Shown here in pieces: positions 17,302 to 25,643 of a DNA stretch of 64,000 nt (position 1 is its first letter; every line of letters begins with the position of its first letter). Location of the stretch: assembly GCA_963696665.1 (NCBI GenBank), contig CAVOLE010000009.1:62001-126000 (forward strand). The letters are read 5' to 3'. This stretch comes from Roseiarcus sp963696665. Its GTDB lineage: Bacteria > Pseudomonadota > Alphaproteobacteria > Rhizobiales > Beijerinckiaceae. The notes beneath the pieces were generated by a model. It ran no database searches. It worked only from the letters and a program-made list of their open reading frames with translations, and had not been told where the DNA came from. Made by a program: the position numbers and the translations under genes.

Positions 17302-17819
17302 CGATTGGCGGTCTCAGCCTTGCGCCCTGCGTCTTCAGGCCGCTCGGCAACATCGGCCGTCCGCTTCGCCCGCCACGCCTCGAGCCGCGCCGCGAGCTTT
17401 TCGTCACTCAGCGCCAGCACAGCAGCGGCGAGCAGCGCGGCGTTGACCGCCCCTGGCTCCCCGATGGCGAGCGTCCCGACCGGGACGCCGGCCGGCATCT
17501 GGACAATGGACAGGAGACTGTCCATGCCCTTGAGCGCCCTCGAAGGGACCGGCACGCCGAACACAGGAAGCGGGGTCATGGCCGCCGTCATGCCCGGCAG
17601 ATGCGCAGCGCCCCCTGCCCCGGCGATGATGACCTTGAAGCCTGCGGCCTTGGCGCCCTTGGCGAAGGCGACGAGCCGGTCGGGGGTGCGATGGGCGGAG
17701 ACGATCCGCGCGTCATGAGCAACGCCGAGCGCCTGCAGCGTCTCTGCTGCGGCGCGCATGACAGTCCAATCGGACTGGCTGCCCATGATGATGGCGACAG
17801 GCTTCGACGTCCCGCTCAT
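17298..17819 (-). CDS. purE: N5-carboxyaminoimidazole ribonucleotide mutase
   Basis: PurE rearranges N5-CAIR, the PurK product, to CAIR. Motifs are IIMGSQSDWTVM, VSAHRTPDRL (catalytic His) and IAGAGGAAHLPGMTA. It is 173 residues from ATG at 17819; a longer upstream open frame lacks conservation. It is first in the purEK pair. Confidence 0.96.
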   Translation of the reverse strand: MSGTSKPVAIIMGSQSDWTVMRAAAETLQALGVAHDARIVSAHRTPDRLVAFAKGAKAAGFKVIIAGAGGAAHLPGMTAAMTPLPVFGVPVPSRALKGMDSLLSIVQMPAGVPVGTLAIGEPGAVNAALLAAAVLALSDEKLAARLEAWRAKRTADVAERPEDAGRKAETANR

Positions 17820-17916
17820 GAGGCCCGCCGGTCCCTCAAGTCGCCGCGATTCATGGGGCTCGCGCTTAAAGGAAGGGGGCCAGACGCGCAAGCGCGAGGA
17901 CGCCTGTTTTCGCGGC

Positions 17917-18582
17917 TTACGCCGATTGTCCGCCTCCGCTCGGGCGCGGGACGAATGCAAAAACGCCGCTCGGCCCCAGGCCGTGGCTCCCGCCTTCCGT
18001 CACGACATAGCGCGCCAATTCCTTAAGGCGCGAGGTCGGCAGGTGCGCCCGCCAAGGATCGCCGATGAGCGCACGAATTCCGAAGGTAGAGCACCGATCG
18101 AGAAAAGCCGTGACCCGCTCCGATAGATCGGGCGCGTAAAATAAGTCGCCGACCAGGATGAGATCGACCTCGGGCGGCGCGCGGTCCGTGAGATCGCCGT
18201 GCAGCACGGAGATCGACGCTCCGTTGAGCTTCATGTTGAGCTTGAGCGCAGCCACGGCGTAAGCGTCGACCTCCGCCGCGACGACTTCACGAGCGCCGGC
18301 CTTTGCTGCGGCGATCCCGACCAAGCCCGACCCCGCGCCAAGATCGAGGACGCGCTTGCCCGCGACGACGGCGGGATTGTCGAGCACATAGCGCGCAAGC
18401 GCCAGGCCGCCAGCCCAATAATGCGCCCAATAGGGCGCGCCGAACCCATCTTTGTCCTGTCGCGCCAGGCGCCAGAGACCGCTCGTCGGGCGCGCTTTAT
18501 GCAGCGCAATCTCGGAAATGCCGGGCACGGGCGAGACCGGCAGGTTGCTGCTGATGAACGCGCTCACATCAAACCGGCCCAT
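17917..18582 (-). CDS. Class I SAM-dependent methyltransferase (PrmA/ETFB-lysine type)
   Basis: A 221-residue protein with motif I RVLDLGAGSGLVGIAAAKAG, motif II VVAAEVDAYAV and a motif IV-like DLILVGDLFYAP. The N-terminus (YWAHYWAGGLALARYVLDNP) resembles the nicotinamide/ETF-beta lysine methyltransferase group, the relatives of ribosomal L11 methylase. The substrate is probably a protein lysine, but this is inference. It is in the same direction as purE but separated by about 100 bp. Confidence 0.8.
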   Translation of the reverse strand: MGRFDVSAFISSNLPVSPVPGISEIALHKARPTSGLWRLARQDKDGFGAPYWAHYWAGGLALARYVLDNPAVVAGKRVLDLGAGSGLVGIAAAKAGAREVVAAEVDAYAVAALKLNMKLNGASISVLHGDLTDRAPPEVDLILVGDLFYAPDLSERVTAFLDRCSTFGIRALIGDPWRAHLPTSRLKELARYVVTEGGSHGLGPSGVFAFVPRPSGGGQSA

Positions 18583-18628
18583 TTGGAGCTAGCTACCAGG
18601 TTCCATTAAATCGATGCGGCCAATTGTA

Positions 18629-18666
18629 GCCGCGATCGATGATCGCGGCAGCCGCGGTCAGCGACC
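18629..18666. repeat. Twin-hairpin repeat, left part interrupted by the IS
   Basis: GCCGCGATC-GAT-GATCGCGGC, A, then GCCGCGGTC-AGC-GACC, cut by the IS. The missing GCGGC lies at 20189-20193 after the second copy of the 11-bp target GGTCAGCGACC. Rejoining gives the 43-nt geometry of 16168-16210, with TGTA before and TACA after. Confidence 0.8.
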
Positions 18667-20177
18667 TAAGGCGTGCACAGATCTTTTTCTGGCCAAGGCT
18701 GTCGAGGTCGGATTCATTGGTGTGCGAGCGGGTGATTCGCGGGAGTTGACGGTGCAGGGGGTGATCGATCTTGGGTCGTTCGGCGACGAACGGCTGCAAA
18801 AAAGGGGGCCCAGTTTCTGGCGGCGCTCATCGCCAAGCGCACCGCCTGTCTGCGGCGTCTTGGCGGCGATCGCGCTGGGAATGTGGCCTATGGACGGTTT
18901 CTGCACAATGCGGCGGTGACCCGCGAGCTCATGCTCGCGACGGCCGCCCGTCACACGGCGGAGGCGGCGCGCGGGCGCCATGTGCTGGCGATCCAGGATA
19001 CGACGGAGCTCAATTTTTCCGGACATGCGGGGAGCAAGCGCGGGTTCGGCGTGGTCGGCAACGGCCGCGACATCGGGCTTTTCCTGCATCCGGTGATCGT
19101 GGTGGAGGCGGGCGCCAGTGACCCGCGGCAAGTCGGCCACGCCGGCGGGATCATCGGACTGGCGGACGCCAACATCTATAGCCGCAACAAGGCGCCGCCG
19201 GGCGGGCGCAAGTCGCGGGAGCGGCAACGCAAGGCTCCCCGTCCGATCGAGGCGAAGGAAAGCGGACGCTGGGTCCGGGGGGTGTGCGAAGCCGACCGGC
19301 TGTTGAGCGAAGCGGCGATGGTGACTGTGGTCTCGGACTGCGAAGGCGACATCTACGAGCTGTTCGCCGCGCCGCGCTCGGCGCATGTCCATTTGCTGGT
19401 GCGCGCCGAGCACGATCGCGTCTTAAGCGACGGGGGCAAGCTGTTTGCGGCGATGGCGGCGCTGCCTCACGTCGAAGGGCAGGAGATCGTCATTCCGGCC
19501 AAGGACGGCCGACCGGCGCGCGAGGCGAAAACGCGGGTGAGCTGGCTTAAGATCGAGGCGCCACGGCCGCGGGTCGGCTTCGACGTCAAGCGCTTGGCGC
19601 CCACGGTCAAGCTCAATGCGGTTCGGGTCGAGGAGATCGATCCGCCGGCGGGCGTCAAGCCGATCGTGTGGCTTCTGTTGACCACGCATGCCGTCGAGAC
19701 CCTTAAGGACGCCCTGCGGATCGTAGGCTGGTATCGGGCGCGCTGGACGATCGAGCAGGTGTTTCGGGTGATGAAGAGCCAAGGTTTCGATGTGGAGGAG
19801 AGCCAGATCGAAACCCCCGAAGCGATGGCCAAGCTCGTGCTCGCCATTCTGATCGCGGCGTTGCGCACGATGCAGCTGGTCAACGCGCGGTCGGGGACGA
19901 CCGGCCAAAAGCTCGCCGACGCCATGGACGAGGCCGCCGAGCCGCTGGTCGAAATCCTGACCCAAAAGCTCGAAGGCAAGACCGTCAAACTCAGGAACCC
20001 ACACCCCAAGGGCGCGCTCGCGCGTCTGGCCTGGGTGGTGGGCCGCCTTGGCGGCTGGGACGGCTATATCGGACGCGGCTACAAGCCTCCCGGACCCATC
20101 ACAATGACCAGAGGCCTCGCCCGCTTCGACGCCATCCGAGAAGGATGGCAAATCCGCCAAAATGTGTGAATCCCTTA
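18667..20177 (+). mobile_element. IS4-family insertion sequence, 1511 bp
   Basis: The ends are inverted repeats: left TAAGGCGTGCACAGAT, right (reverse complement) TAAGGGATTCACACAT. An 11-bp direct repeat GGTCAGCGACC (18656-18666 and 20178-20188) flanks it as a target duplication, the right size for IS4. The target is the loop and upper stem of a hairpin. One transposase gene fills it. Confidence 0.88.
18746..20169 (+). CDS. IS4-family DDE transposase, frameshift near the N-terminus
   Basis: The catalytic core is complete: first Asp in AIQDTTELNF, second Asp in VVSDCEGDIYELF, and the IS4 signature Y-x2-R-x3-E-x6-K in YRARWTIEQVFRVMK. The N-terminal part (GVIDLGSFGDERLQKR) is in a different frame from the rest (GAQFLAALIAKRTACLRRLG). 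A -1 shift is needed at A6G5 (18798-18808). That could be a lost G, slippage expression, or a sequencing error. The largest continuous frame runs from 18883. A TTG at 18746 is a guess for the full start. Confidence 0.8.
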
Positions 20178-20293
20178 GGTCAGCGACCGCGGCTACAAAG
20201 GCCACGATAGCCAGCCTTGGCGATGACGCCCTTGCGCGCTAGGCGTTTGTCAGGGGGCGTCTCCCGGACCAGCGCCCCCACGGGAGCCAAAGA

Positions 20294-21664
20294 GTGGAAA
20301 CGGGATCGGAGGCCGCGGCCTCGAGCGCGACGGAGCCGGCGGCCGGCGCCAAGGTCCCCGCGACATTGCGCGATCCTGGCGCTGCTCCTTTCTGGATCAC
20401 CGTCATTTTGACCGGGTTATGCGCCGGTATCGGCGCGGCTCTGCTCACGCTGTTGTTCGATGTGACGCAGGAGCTCGCCTGGGGAGCGGCCGAGCCTTCG
20501 GCTTTGTTCGAAGCGGCGCGGCTCGCGCCCCCGGAACTCCACATCGGTCTGCTGCTCGGCGCAGGGCTCGCGACGAGCTTCGGTCAATTGGCGCTGACCC
20601 GGCTCACCAGCGGCAACAGCATCGACGTAACCTCGGCGATCTGGTTCCAGGCCGGTCGGATGCCGCCGTGGCGAACGCTCGGCACGGCGGTCCTGTCGAT
20701 CGTGATCGTGGCCATGGGCGCGCCGCTCGGGCGCGAAGGCGCCCCCAAGCAGTTCGGGGCGGTGTTCGGCAACCTGTTCTCGAGCTTGCAAAAGCTTTCG
20801 GACGAACAGCGGCGTCTGATCGTCGCGATCGGCTCGGGCGCCGGCATGGCCGCGGTCTATAGCGTGCCGCTCGGCGGCGCCTTGTTTGCGCTCGAAGTGC
20901 TGCGCGGAGCGCTGGCTCTGCGGCTGGTCATTCCCGCGCTTGCGGCCGCATTGATCGCGACGACCACGGCGAGCTTCATCGTGCCCAACGCGCCGCTCTA
21001 TTCCGTTCCCGCTTACCCGATTTCGCCCGACGTCTACCTCTGGACGATCATCGCCTCGCCGATCATCGGCTTGTGGTCGGTCGCCTTCGTCCGCGCGATC
21101 GCCTGGGCCTATGGCGCTCGCCCCTCCGGCTGGCTCCGGTTCATTGCCCCGCCGCTGGTTCTCGTCGTCGTCGAACTCGTCTCGATTGTCTCGCCCGAGG
21201 TGCTCGGCAATGGGCAGGACGTCGCCCAGCTCCTGTTCCTGCATCCGCTCGCGCCGGTCGTCCTGGCGGCGCTGGTGTTCGTTCGGCCGATTGCGACGGT
21301 GGCCTCGATCGCGAGCGGCGCGCCAGGAGGCCTGTTCACGCCCTCGCTCGCCGCCGGCGCGCTCGCCGGGGCCGCGCTAGGCGAGCTTTGGCTCTTCGTT
21401 CATCCGGGCGGCGACATCGGCCTTTACGCGCTTCTCGGCGCAGGAGCGATGCTGGCGGCGTCCACGCAGGGACCCATCTCCTCGCTGGTGTTGATGATGG
21501 AATTGACCGGCCACGCCCGCGACTTCGCGCTCCCGATGATCGCCGCGATCGTGCTCGCCACCGCAACCGCGCGGCTGATCGAGTGGCGTTCGGTCTATGA
21601 AGCCCGGCTGACCGACGAGGAAGTGGCGGAGCGCTTGCGAGCCCGCGAACCAAGGGGCGTGTGA
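20294..21664 (+). CDS. ClC-family chloride channel/antiporter
   Basis: A 456-residue polytopic ClC protein. Selectivity-filter regions are recognisable: GREGAPKQFG (the gating glutamate motif GREGP, with Ala for Pro) and GAPGGLFTPSLAAGAL (G-G-x-F-x-P). The N-terminal GSGIP motif is not seen; NSIDVTSAIW occupies its place, so ion selectivity may differ. About ten hydrophobic helices. No CBS domains. A 7-bp hairpin (21702-21718) downstream may end the transcript. Chloride or fluoride specificity cannot be assigned. Confidence 0.88.
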   Translation: METGSEAAASSATEPAAGAKVPATLRDPGAAPFWITVILTGLCAGIGAALLTLLFDVTQELAWGAAEPSALFEAARLAPPELHIGLLLGAGLATSFGQLALTRLTSGNSIDVTSAIWFQAGRMPPWRTLGTAVLSIVIVAMGAPLGREGAPKQFGAVFGNLFSSLQKLSDEQRRLIVAIGSGAGMAAVYSVPLGGALFALEVLRGALALRLVIPALAAALIATTTASFIVPNAPLYSVPAYPISPDVYLWTIIASPIIGLWSVAFVRAIAWAYGARPSGWLRFIAPPLVLVVVELVSIVSPEVLGNGQDVAQLLFLHPLAPVVLAALVFVRPIATVASIASGAPGGLFTPSLAAGALAGAALGELWLFVHPGGDIGLYALLGAGAMLAASTQGPISSLVLMMELTGHARDFALPMIAAIVLATATARLIEWRSVYEARLTDEEVAERLRAREPRGV

Positions 21665-21845
21665 GCGCCGCTCAGCCGCCGATTTTCTGCGCCGGTCTAA
21701 CGCGCGCTTCGAGCGCGCCTGTGATCAACCCTTCGCTGGGTCCTAGGACTTTTTTAGATTGACCTAAGACCTCTGGTCAATTGACGTCGGCCCGCCACGA
21801 ATTCTACAACGCCCATGATGCAAATCCTACAGCGGAGTGGGGATC

Positions 21846-22550
21846 ATGAGAAGTTCAGTTTCGGTATTGGGCGCCGTCGTCCTTGGCATTGGTTCGATAG
21901 GCGTCGCTCATGCGGACGCCTTGTTTGTTCCGGGCAGCACCTTTCAGGTTCAGGGCACGAATTCTCCCGATACCTTTACCGATACGGTCAATCTCGCACC
22001 GGGCACTTATTCCCTGGACAACGGCGCGCTCAGCCTGACCATTTCGTTCCTGCCGGCCGGCGGAACGAACGAGTGGCTTGTGTTCAACTACGCGGTGACT
22101 TCGGGCACTTTGTCATCGGTCGGCGAGGATTGGTCGCTTTACCAAACTGGCCTTGACGCTGCGGTGCCGGTCAACTTTATCAGGGCCTACAGCGAGGCTC
22201 TGATTGACGGCGTCGCGCAAACGTGGACGTCCAGCATTTTCAGCGGCTATTCTCCGATGTCGAGCCCCATTCCAGGATGGTCCGGGACAGGGGCCGGAAC
22301 CGGCTTGTTCGTCGACCCGATTTCCCCCGGACCCATCGGCGCGCTCGGCGCATTCATCAATCCGTTTGGCTACCTCAACGATACAGGGGTCAACGCAGCC
22401 GCGGTCACTGGCTGGACAGAGGGGCTCGAATTCCAGTCGCAAACGCCGGTCCCCGAGGCGTCGACTTGGGCGATGATGCTAGCCGGCTTCGCGGGTCTCG
22501 GCTTCCTCGGCTATCGCCAGACGGTCAAAGCCCGCGCGGCGGCAGTGTAA
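21846..22550 (+). CDS. PEP-CTERM sorting-domain protein 1
   Basis: About 234 residues with a signal peptide (MRSSVSVLGAVVLGIGSIGV to AHA), a beta-rich Ser/Thr/Gly body, and the C-terminal tripartite sorting signal: VPEAS, a hydrophobic helix (WAMMLAGFAGLGFLGY), then basic RQTVKAR. Such proteins are processed by an exosortase and exported to the surface or matrix. No exosortase is in the window. ATG at 21846 is preferred to a GTG at 21837. Confidence 0.9.
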   Translation: MRSSVSVLGAVVLGIGSIGVAHADALFVPGSTFQVQGTNSPDTFTDTVNLAPGTYSLDNGALSLTISFLPAGGTNEWLVFNYAVTSGTLSSVGEDWSLYQTGLDAAVPVNFIRAYSEALIDGVAQTWTSSIFSGYSPMSSPIPGWSGTGAGTGLFVDPISPGPIGALGAFINPFGYLNDTGVNAAAVTGWTEGLEFQSQTPVPEASTWAMMLAGFAGLGFLGYRQTVKARAAAV

Positions 22551-22573
22551 AAGAACAGAGCCGCGTAACCGAA

Positions 22574-22603
22574 CAGGGCTGCCTCCTGGGCGGCCCTTAT
22601 TTT
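22574..22603 (+). terminator. Terminator of PEP-CTERM gene 1
   Basis: AGGGCTGCC-TCCT-GGGCGGCCCT followed by TATTTT. The downstream half GGCGGCCCTTATTTT is shared with the terminator of the second PEP-CTERM gene. Confidence 0.7.
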
Positions 22604-22666
22604 CCCGTCTCCGCCGTCCTGCAAAAGGCGCGCCGCCGGCGAGCTTCCCGCTGATCGCACGCGCCC

Positions 22667-22876
22667 TCAACCCTTCTCCACCCACTCGTCGCCGACCTTC
22701 TCGTAAGCTCGTTTGACCGCCGCCCAGGCGATGCGGAACGCCGCTTCCTCCTGGCGCGGATCGTGGGCATGGGCGGCGTGGGCGTGGTTGAACGCCTCGC
22801 GAAAAATGTCCTGGGCATGCTCGGGCAGGTGCGAGCGGACAGCCGGCGGGAGATCGGCGTTCACGTCGTAGGGCAT
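22667..22876 (-). CDS. ChaB family protein
   Basis: A 69-residue ChaB-like protein: MPYDVNADLPPAVRSHLPEH, then AQDIFREAFNHAHAAH and EEAAFRIAWAAVKRAYEK. ChaB was first described as a regulator of the ChaA cation antiporter, but the biochemical role is uncertain. No chaA is here. It lies alone between the PEP-CTERM gene and a DUF465 gene. Confidence 0.88.
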   Translation of the reverse strand: MPYDVNADLPPAVRSHLPEHAQDIFREAFNHAHAAHAHDPRQEEAAFRIAWAAVKRAYEKVGDEWVEKG

Positions 22877-22952
22877 GGGCTGCCTCCGTTGCGTTTCGGA
22901 TCTTGAGTTAGGCGCTCGCCAAGACTCGGCAACCGCGCCCGCGCCAGGGCCC

Positions 22953-23174
22953 TCAGGCGATAATATCCGGCGTCAGCTGATCTTCGAGCTGCGCCAACTT
23001 ATCGCGCAACAGAAGCTTTCGTTTCTTGAGCCGCTGCAATTGCAGTTGGTCGGCTTGGCCGGCGTGTCGAAGGGCTTCGATCGCTGAATCGAGGTCGCGG
23101 TGCTCCTCGCGCAGCCGCTCGATTTGGGCGGTCAGCGCCGCACGCTCCTCCGGCGTTATCTCCTTGTCGTCCAT
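22953..23174 (-). CDS. YdcH/DUF465 family small coiled-coil protein
   Basis: A 73-residue helical protein (EERAALTAQIERLREEHRDL; ALRHAGQADQLQLQRLKKRK), matching DUF465 with its conserved LKKxKLxLKD-like core (LKKRKLLLRDKLAQLEDQL). Function unknown. A second DUF465 gene lies divergently 305 bp away. Confidence 0.88.
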   Translation of the reverse strand: MDDKEITPEERAALTAQIERLREEHRDLDSAIEALRHAGQADQLQLQRLKKRKLLLRDKLAQLEDQLTPDIIA

Positions 23175-23478
23175 TCTTGAGTCACTCTACGCCAGGCGCC
23201 CTGCGCCCTCAACGGCGCAGTGCGCGTCTGGCGCTCCGCAGCTGCTGCGGCGTCGCCTCATATGCACAAAAACTTGCTTTCCGCTTTGGCGTCGTCTTCT
23301 CGCCAAAAATTAACCTTTCATATCCGCTATTCGGTTCGAGAGGCGTAAAGCGACGAATGATCCCCTAAAATGTTGGGGGCGCAGTCTAACGGATTCCTAG
23401 CGCCGCCACATTTTGCCGCTTGCGCCATTCGCAGGATATGTCACAATTTCGTCGTTAAAAACATGAGGGAGCTGTCCC
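23175..23478. other. Divergent intergenic region between the two DUF465 genes
   Basis: 304 bp, AT-rich in the middle (AAAAATTAACC, CTAAAATG). It should hold promoters for both genes. A GCGCC/GGCGC-containing palindromic segment sits at 23193-23240. No gene or clear operator is seen. Confidence 0.5.
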
Positions 23479-23667
23479 ATGTCGATTGATTCGCATCTCA
23501 GCGAACTGGTGCGTCGGCACCAGGCCATTGAAGAAGCGATCCTAGCCGAAACCAACCATCCGGCGGCAGACGACATCAAGGTTCACGAACTCAAGCGTAA
23601 GAAACTGCACCTCAAGGACGAAATCGAAAGGCTCAAGCACCAAGCCGAGACCGAACCGGCGCACTAA
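23479..23667 (+). CDS. YdcH/DUF465 family small protein
   Basis: A 62-residue protein (MSIDSHLSELVRRHQAIEEA; HELKRKKLHLKDEIERLKHQ) of the DUF465 family, a short coiled coil. Preceded by GAGGGAG about 10 nt before ATG. It lies opposite the other DUF465 gene and ends just before the convergent queG. Confidence 0.9.
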   Translation: MSIDSHLSELVRRHQAIEEAILAETNHPAADDIKVHELKRKKLHLKDEIERLKHQAETEPAH

Positions 23668-23691
23668 GCCCGCTTGAAACAACGATTATTG

Positions 23692-24816
23692 TCAGAGCGG
23701 CGTGGCGAGAGCGTCGCGCCACTCCTCGATAACCGCTGGGTCACGCTCCCTTCGCAAGTTTTCCGACGCGAGGCGTGAAAGGTCCTCCCGGGAGGTCAGT
23801 CGCGCCAGCGCCCATACGGCGGCTCCGCGGACAAGCGGGCTTTCGTCACGCAATCGTTCCTCCGCGACCTTGGCGAGCGCGCGATCCTTCGAGTTCCCAA
23901 CCGCAATCATCACATTCCGCACGAAGCGCGCCCTGCCGACGCGCTTGATCGGCCCGCCAGCGAACAAGGACCGGAACAACGCATCGTCGAGGCGGGCGAG
24001 CTCGGCAAGCGACGGCGCCTCGAGATCGGCGCGCGCCGCGAGTTTCGCTTCCCGGCCTTCGCTTGCGAATTTGTTCCAGGGACAGACGGCGAGGCAGTCG
24101 TCGCAGCCATAGATGCGGTTGCCGATCGCGGACCGAAGCTCGCGCGGAATAGGCCCCTCATGCTCGATCGTGAGATAGGAAATGCAGCGCCGCGCGTCGA
24201 GCTGATAGGGCGCGGGAAATGCGGCCGTCGGGCAGACGTCGAGGCAGGCGCGGCATTGCCCGCAATGGTCCGATTCCGGAGCGTCGGGCGGCAATTCGAG
24301 GTTCGTGAGGATCGCGCCCAGGAACAGCCAGGAGCCAAACTCCCGCGACACCAGATTGGTGTGCTTGCCTTGCCAGCCGAGCCCTGCGCGCTCAGCGAGC
24401 GGCTTCTCCATAAGCGGCGCCGTGTCGACGAACACCTTGACGTCCGCTTCTTGCGGCCGCGCCGCGGCGACGACGAACGCCGCGAGCTCCTTGAGCTTGC
24501 CCTTGATCACATCGTGATAGTCGCGATGGCGCGCGTAGACGGAAATGGCCCCCGCGTCGGCGCGCCTAAGCGCCGCCAGCGGATCGGCCGAAGGACCGTA
24601 GTTGAGGCCGAGCATGATAACGCTTTTCGCGTCGCCCATGAGCTTCAGAGGATCGGCCCGGCGCTCGAAGGTCTCGGCCATCCAAATCATGTCGCCATGC
24701 GCGCCTGTCCCGAGCCAGGCGGCGAGGCGCTCGCGCGCCTGCGCCGGCGCCTCGGCCGACGCGACCCCGCAGGCGTCGAAGCCGAGCGCGCGGGCCTTCT
24801 CGCGTAAGCGCGTCAG
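23692..24816 (-). CDS. queG: Epoxyqueuosine reductase QueG, apparent CTG start
   Basis: QueG reduces epoxyqueuosine to queuosine in tRNA using cobalamin and two 4Fe-4S clusters. Motifs: VDTAPLMEKPLAERAGLGWQ (catalytic Asp), CGQCRACLDVCPTAAF and CDDCLAVCPWNKF. A HEAT-like C-terminus ends the protein. The family start would be just before TRLREKARALGFDACG. No ATG, GTG or TTG is there, but CTG at 24816 gives a 4-nt CTGA overlap with the GST stop, the same layout as its neighbours; length is then 374. The nearest in-frame ATG is at 24942, inside the GST gene. Confidence 0.9.
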   Translation of the reverse strand: MTRLREKARALGFDACGVASAEAPAQARERLAAWLGTGAHGDMIWMAETFERRADPLKLMGDAKSVIMLGLNYGPSADPLAALRRADAGAISVYARHRDYHDVIKGKLKELAAFVVAAARPQEADVKVFVDTAPLMEKPLAERAGLGWQGKHTNLVSREFGSWLFLGAILTNLELPPDAPESDHCGQCRACLDVCPTAAFPAPYQLDARRCISYLTIEHEGPIPRELRSAIGNRIYGCDDCLAVCPWNKFASEGREAKLAARADLEAPSLAELARLDDALFRSLFAGGPIKRVGRARFVRNVMIAVGNSKDRALAKVAEERLRDESPLVRGAAVWALARLTSREDLSRLASENLRRERDPAVIEEWRDALATPL

Positions 24817-25505
24817 AAGTCGAGATTGGCGTAAGCGACGCTCGGGGTCATGCCCGGCAGCCGCTCGGCCAAGAGCGGGCGGAACGACGGGCGCGACTTC
24901 ATGCGCGCATACCAGGTCTTGGCGGTTTCGCTCTCGTCCCACTGCGCGTCGCCCAGATAGTCAATGCACGACAGATGCGCGGCCGCCGCGAGGTCGGCAT
25001 AGGAGAGGCGGTCGCCGGCCAACCAGTTGCGGGCCCCGATCAGGTGGCCGATGTAGCGCAGATGATAGCGCAAATTCGAGCGCGCCGCGCGCACGGCCTC
25101 CATATCCGGGGCGCCGCCGCCCTGGGCGCTGCTCATGAACCGCTTGTAAATCTTCTCCCGCACGATCCATTGGCTGGCTTCGTTGAACAGCTTCACGTTG
25201 AACCAGTGCGCGAGCCGGCGCGTTTCCGCCCGCGCCAAGGGATCCTGGGGCATCAGACGGCGATCGCCGAGACCCAGGCCCCGCGTCTCGTCAAGATATT
25301 CGGCGATCACCTCCGCTCCCGAGAGGCTTGCCGCTTCCTCGTCGAGCATGACCGGCGTCGCGCCTTCGGGCGCTATCAACAGGAACTCCCGCCGGCGGTC
25401 CCACGCCCTTTCTTCGACCAGGCGCGGCTCGATCCCCATTTCCCCAAGCACAAGGCGGATGAAGCGGGAATGGGGGCAGAAGGGATGGTGGTAAAGCGTG
25501 ATCAT
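24813..25505 (-). CDS. Glutathione S-transferase family protein
   Basis: A 230-residue GST. The thioredoxin-fold N-domain starts MITLYHHPFCPHSRFIRLVL, with CPHS at the active-site position. TPVMLDEEAASLSGAEVIAE (cis-Pro and Ser for glutathione) follows, then a helical C-domain with WLAGDRLSYADLAAAAHLSC. The CPxS form suggests thiol-transfer chemistry of the Beta/Omega type. It overlaps queG. Confidence 0.88.
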   Translation of the reverse strand: MITLYHHPFCPHSRFIRLVLGEMGIEPRLVEERAWDRRREFLLIAPEGATPVMLDEEAASLSGAEVIAEYLDETRGLGLGDRRLMPQDPLARAETRRLAHWFNVKLFNEASQWIVREKIYKRFMSSAQGGGAPDMEAVRAARSNLRYHLRYIGHLIGARNWLAGDRLSYADLAAAAHLSCIDYLGDAQWDESETAKTWYARMKSRPSFRPLLAERLPGMTPSVAYANLDF

Positions 25506-25643
25506 TCGGGCCCGAGCTTTAGCACGGTGCGAGCGGGAACGGAGGCGGCGCCCGTCGGATTTCATCCTCGGACACCATCAGATGCGGCGCTCGCGGTTAA
25601 CCGGGGGTTAACCGCGAGGCAGCCGCTGACCCGGCCCGCACGC

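Noticed and set aside
18658..19413. 251-codon minus-strand frame in the IS element
   Set aside because: It is the antisense of the transposase and has no family resemblance.
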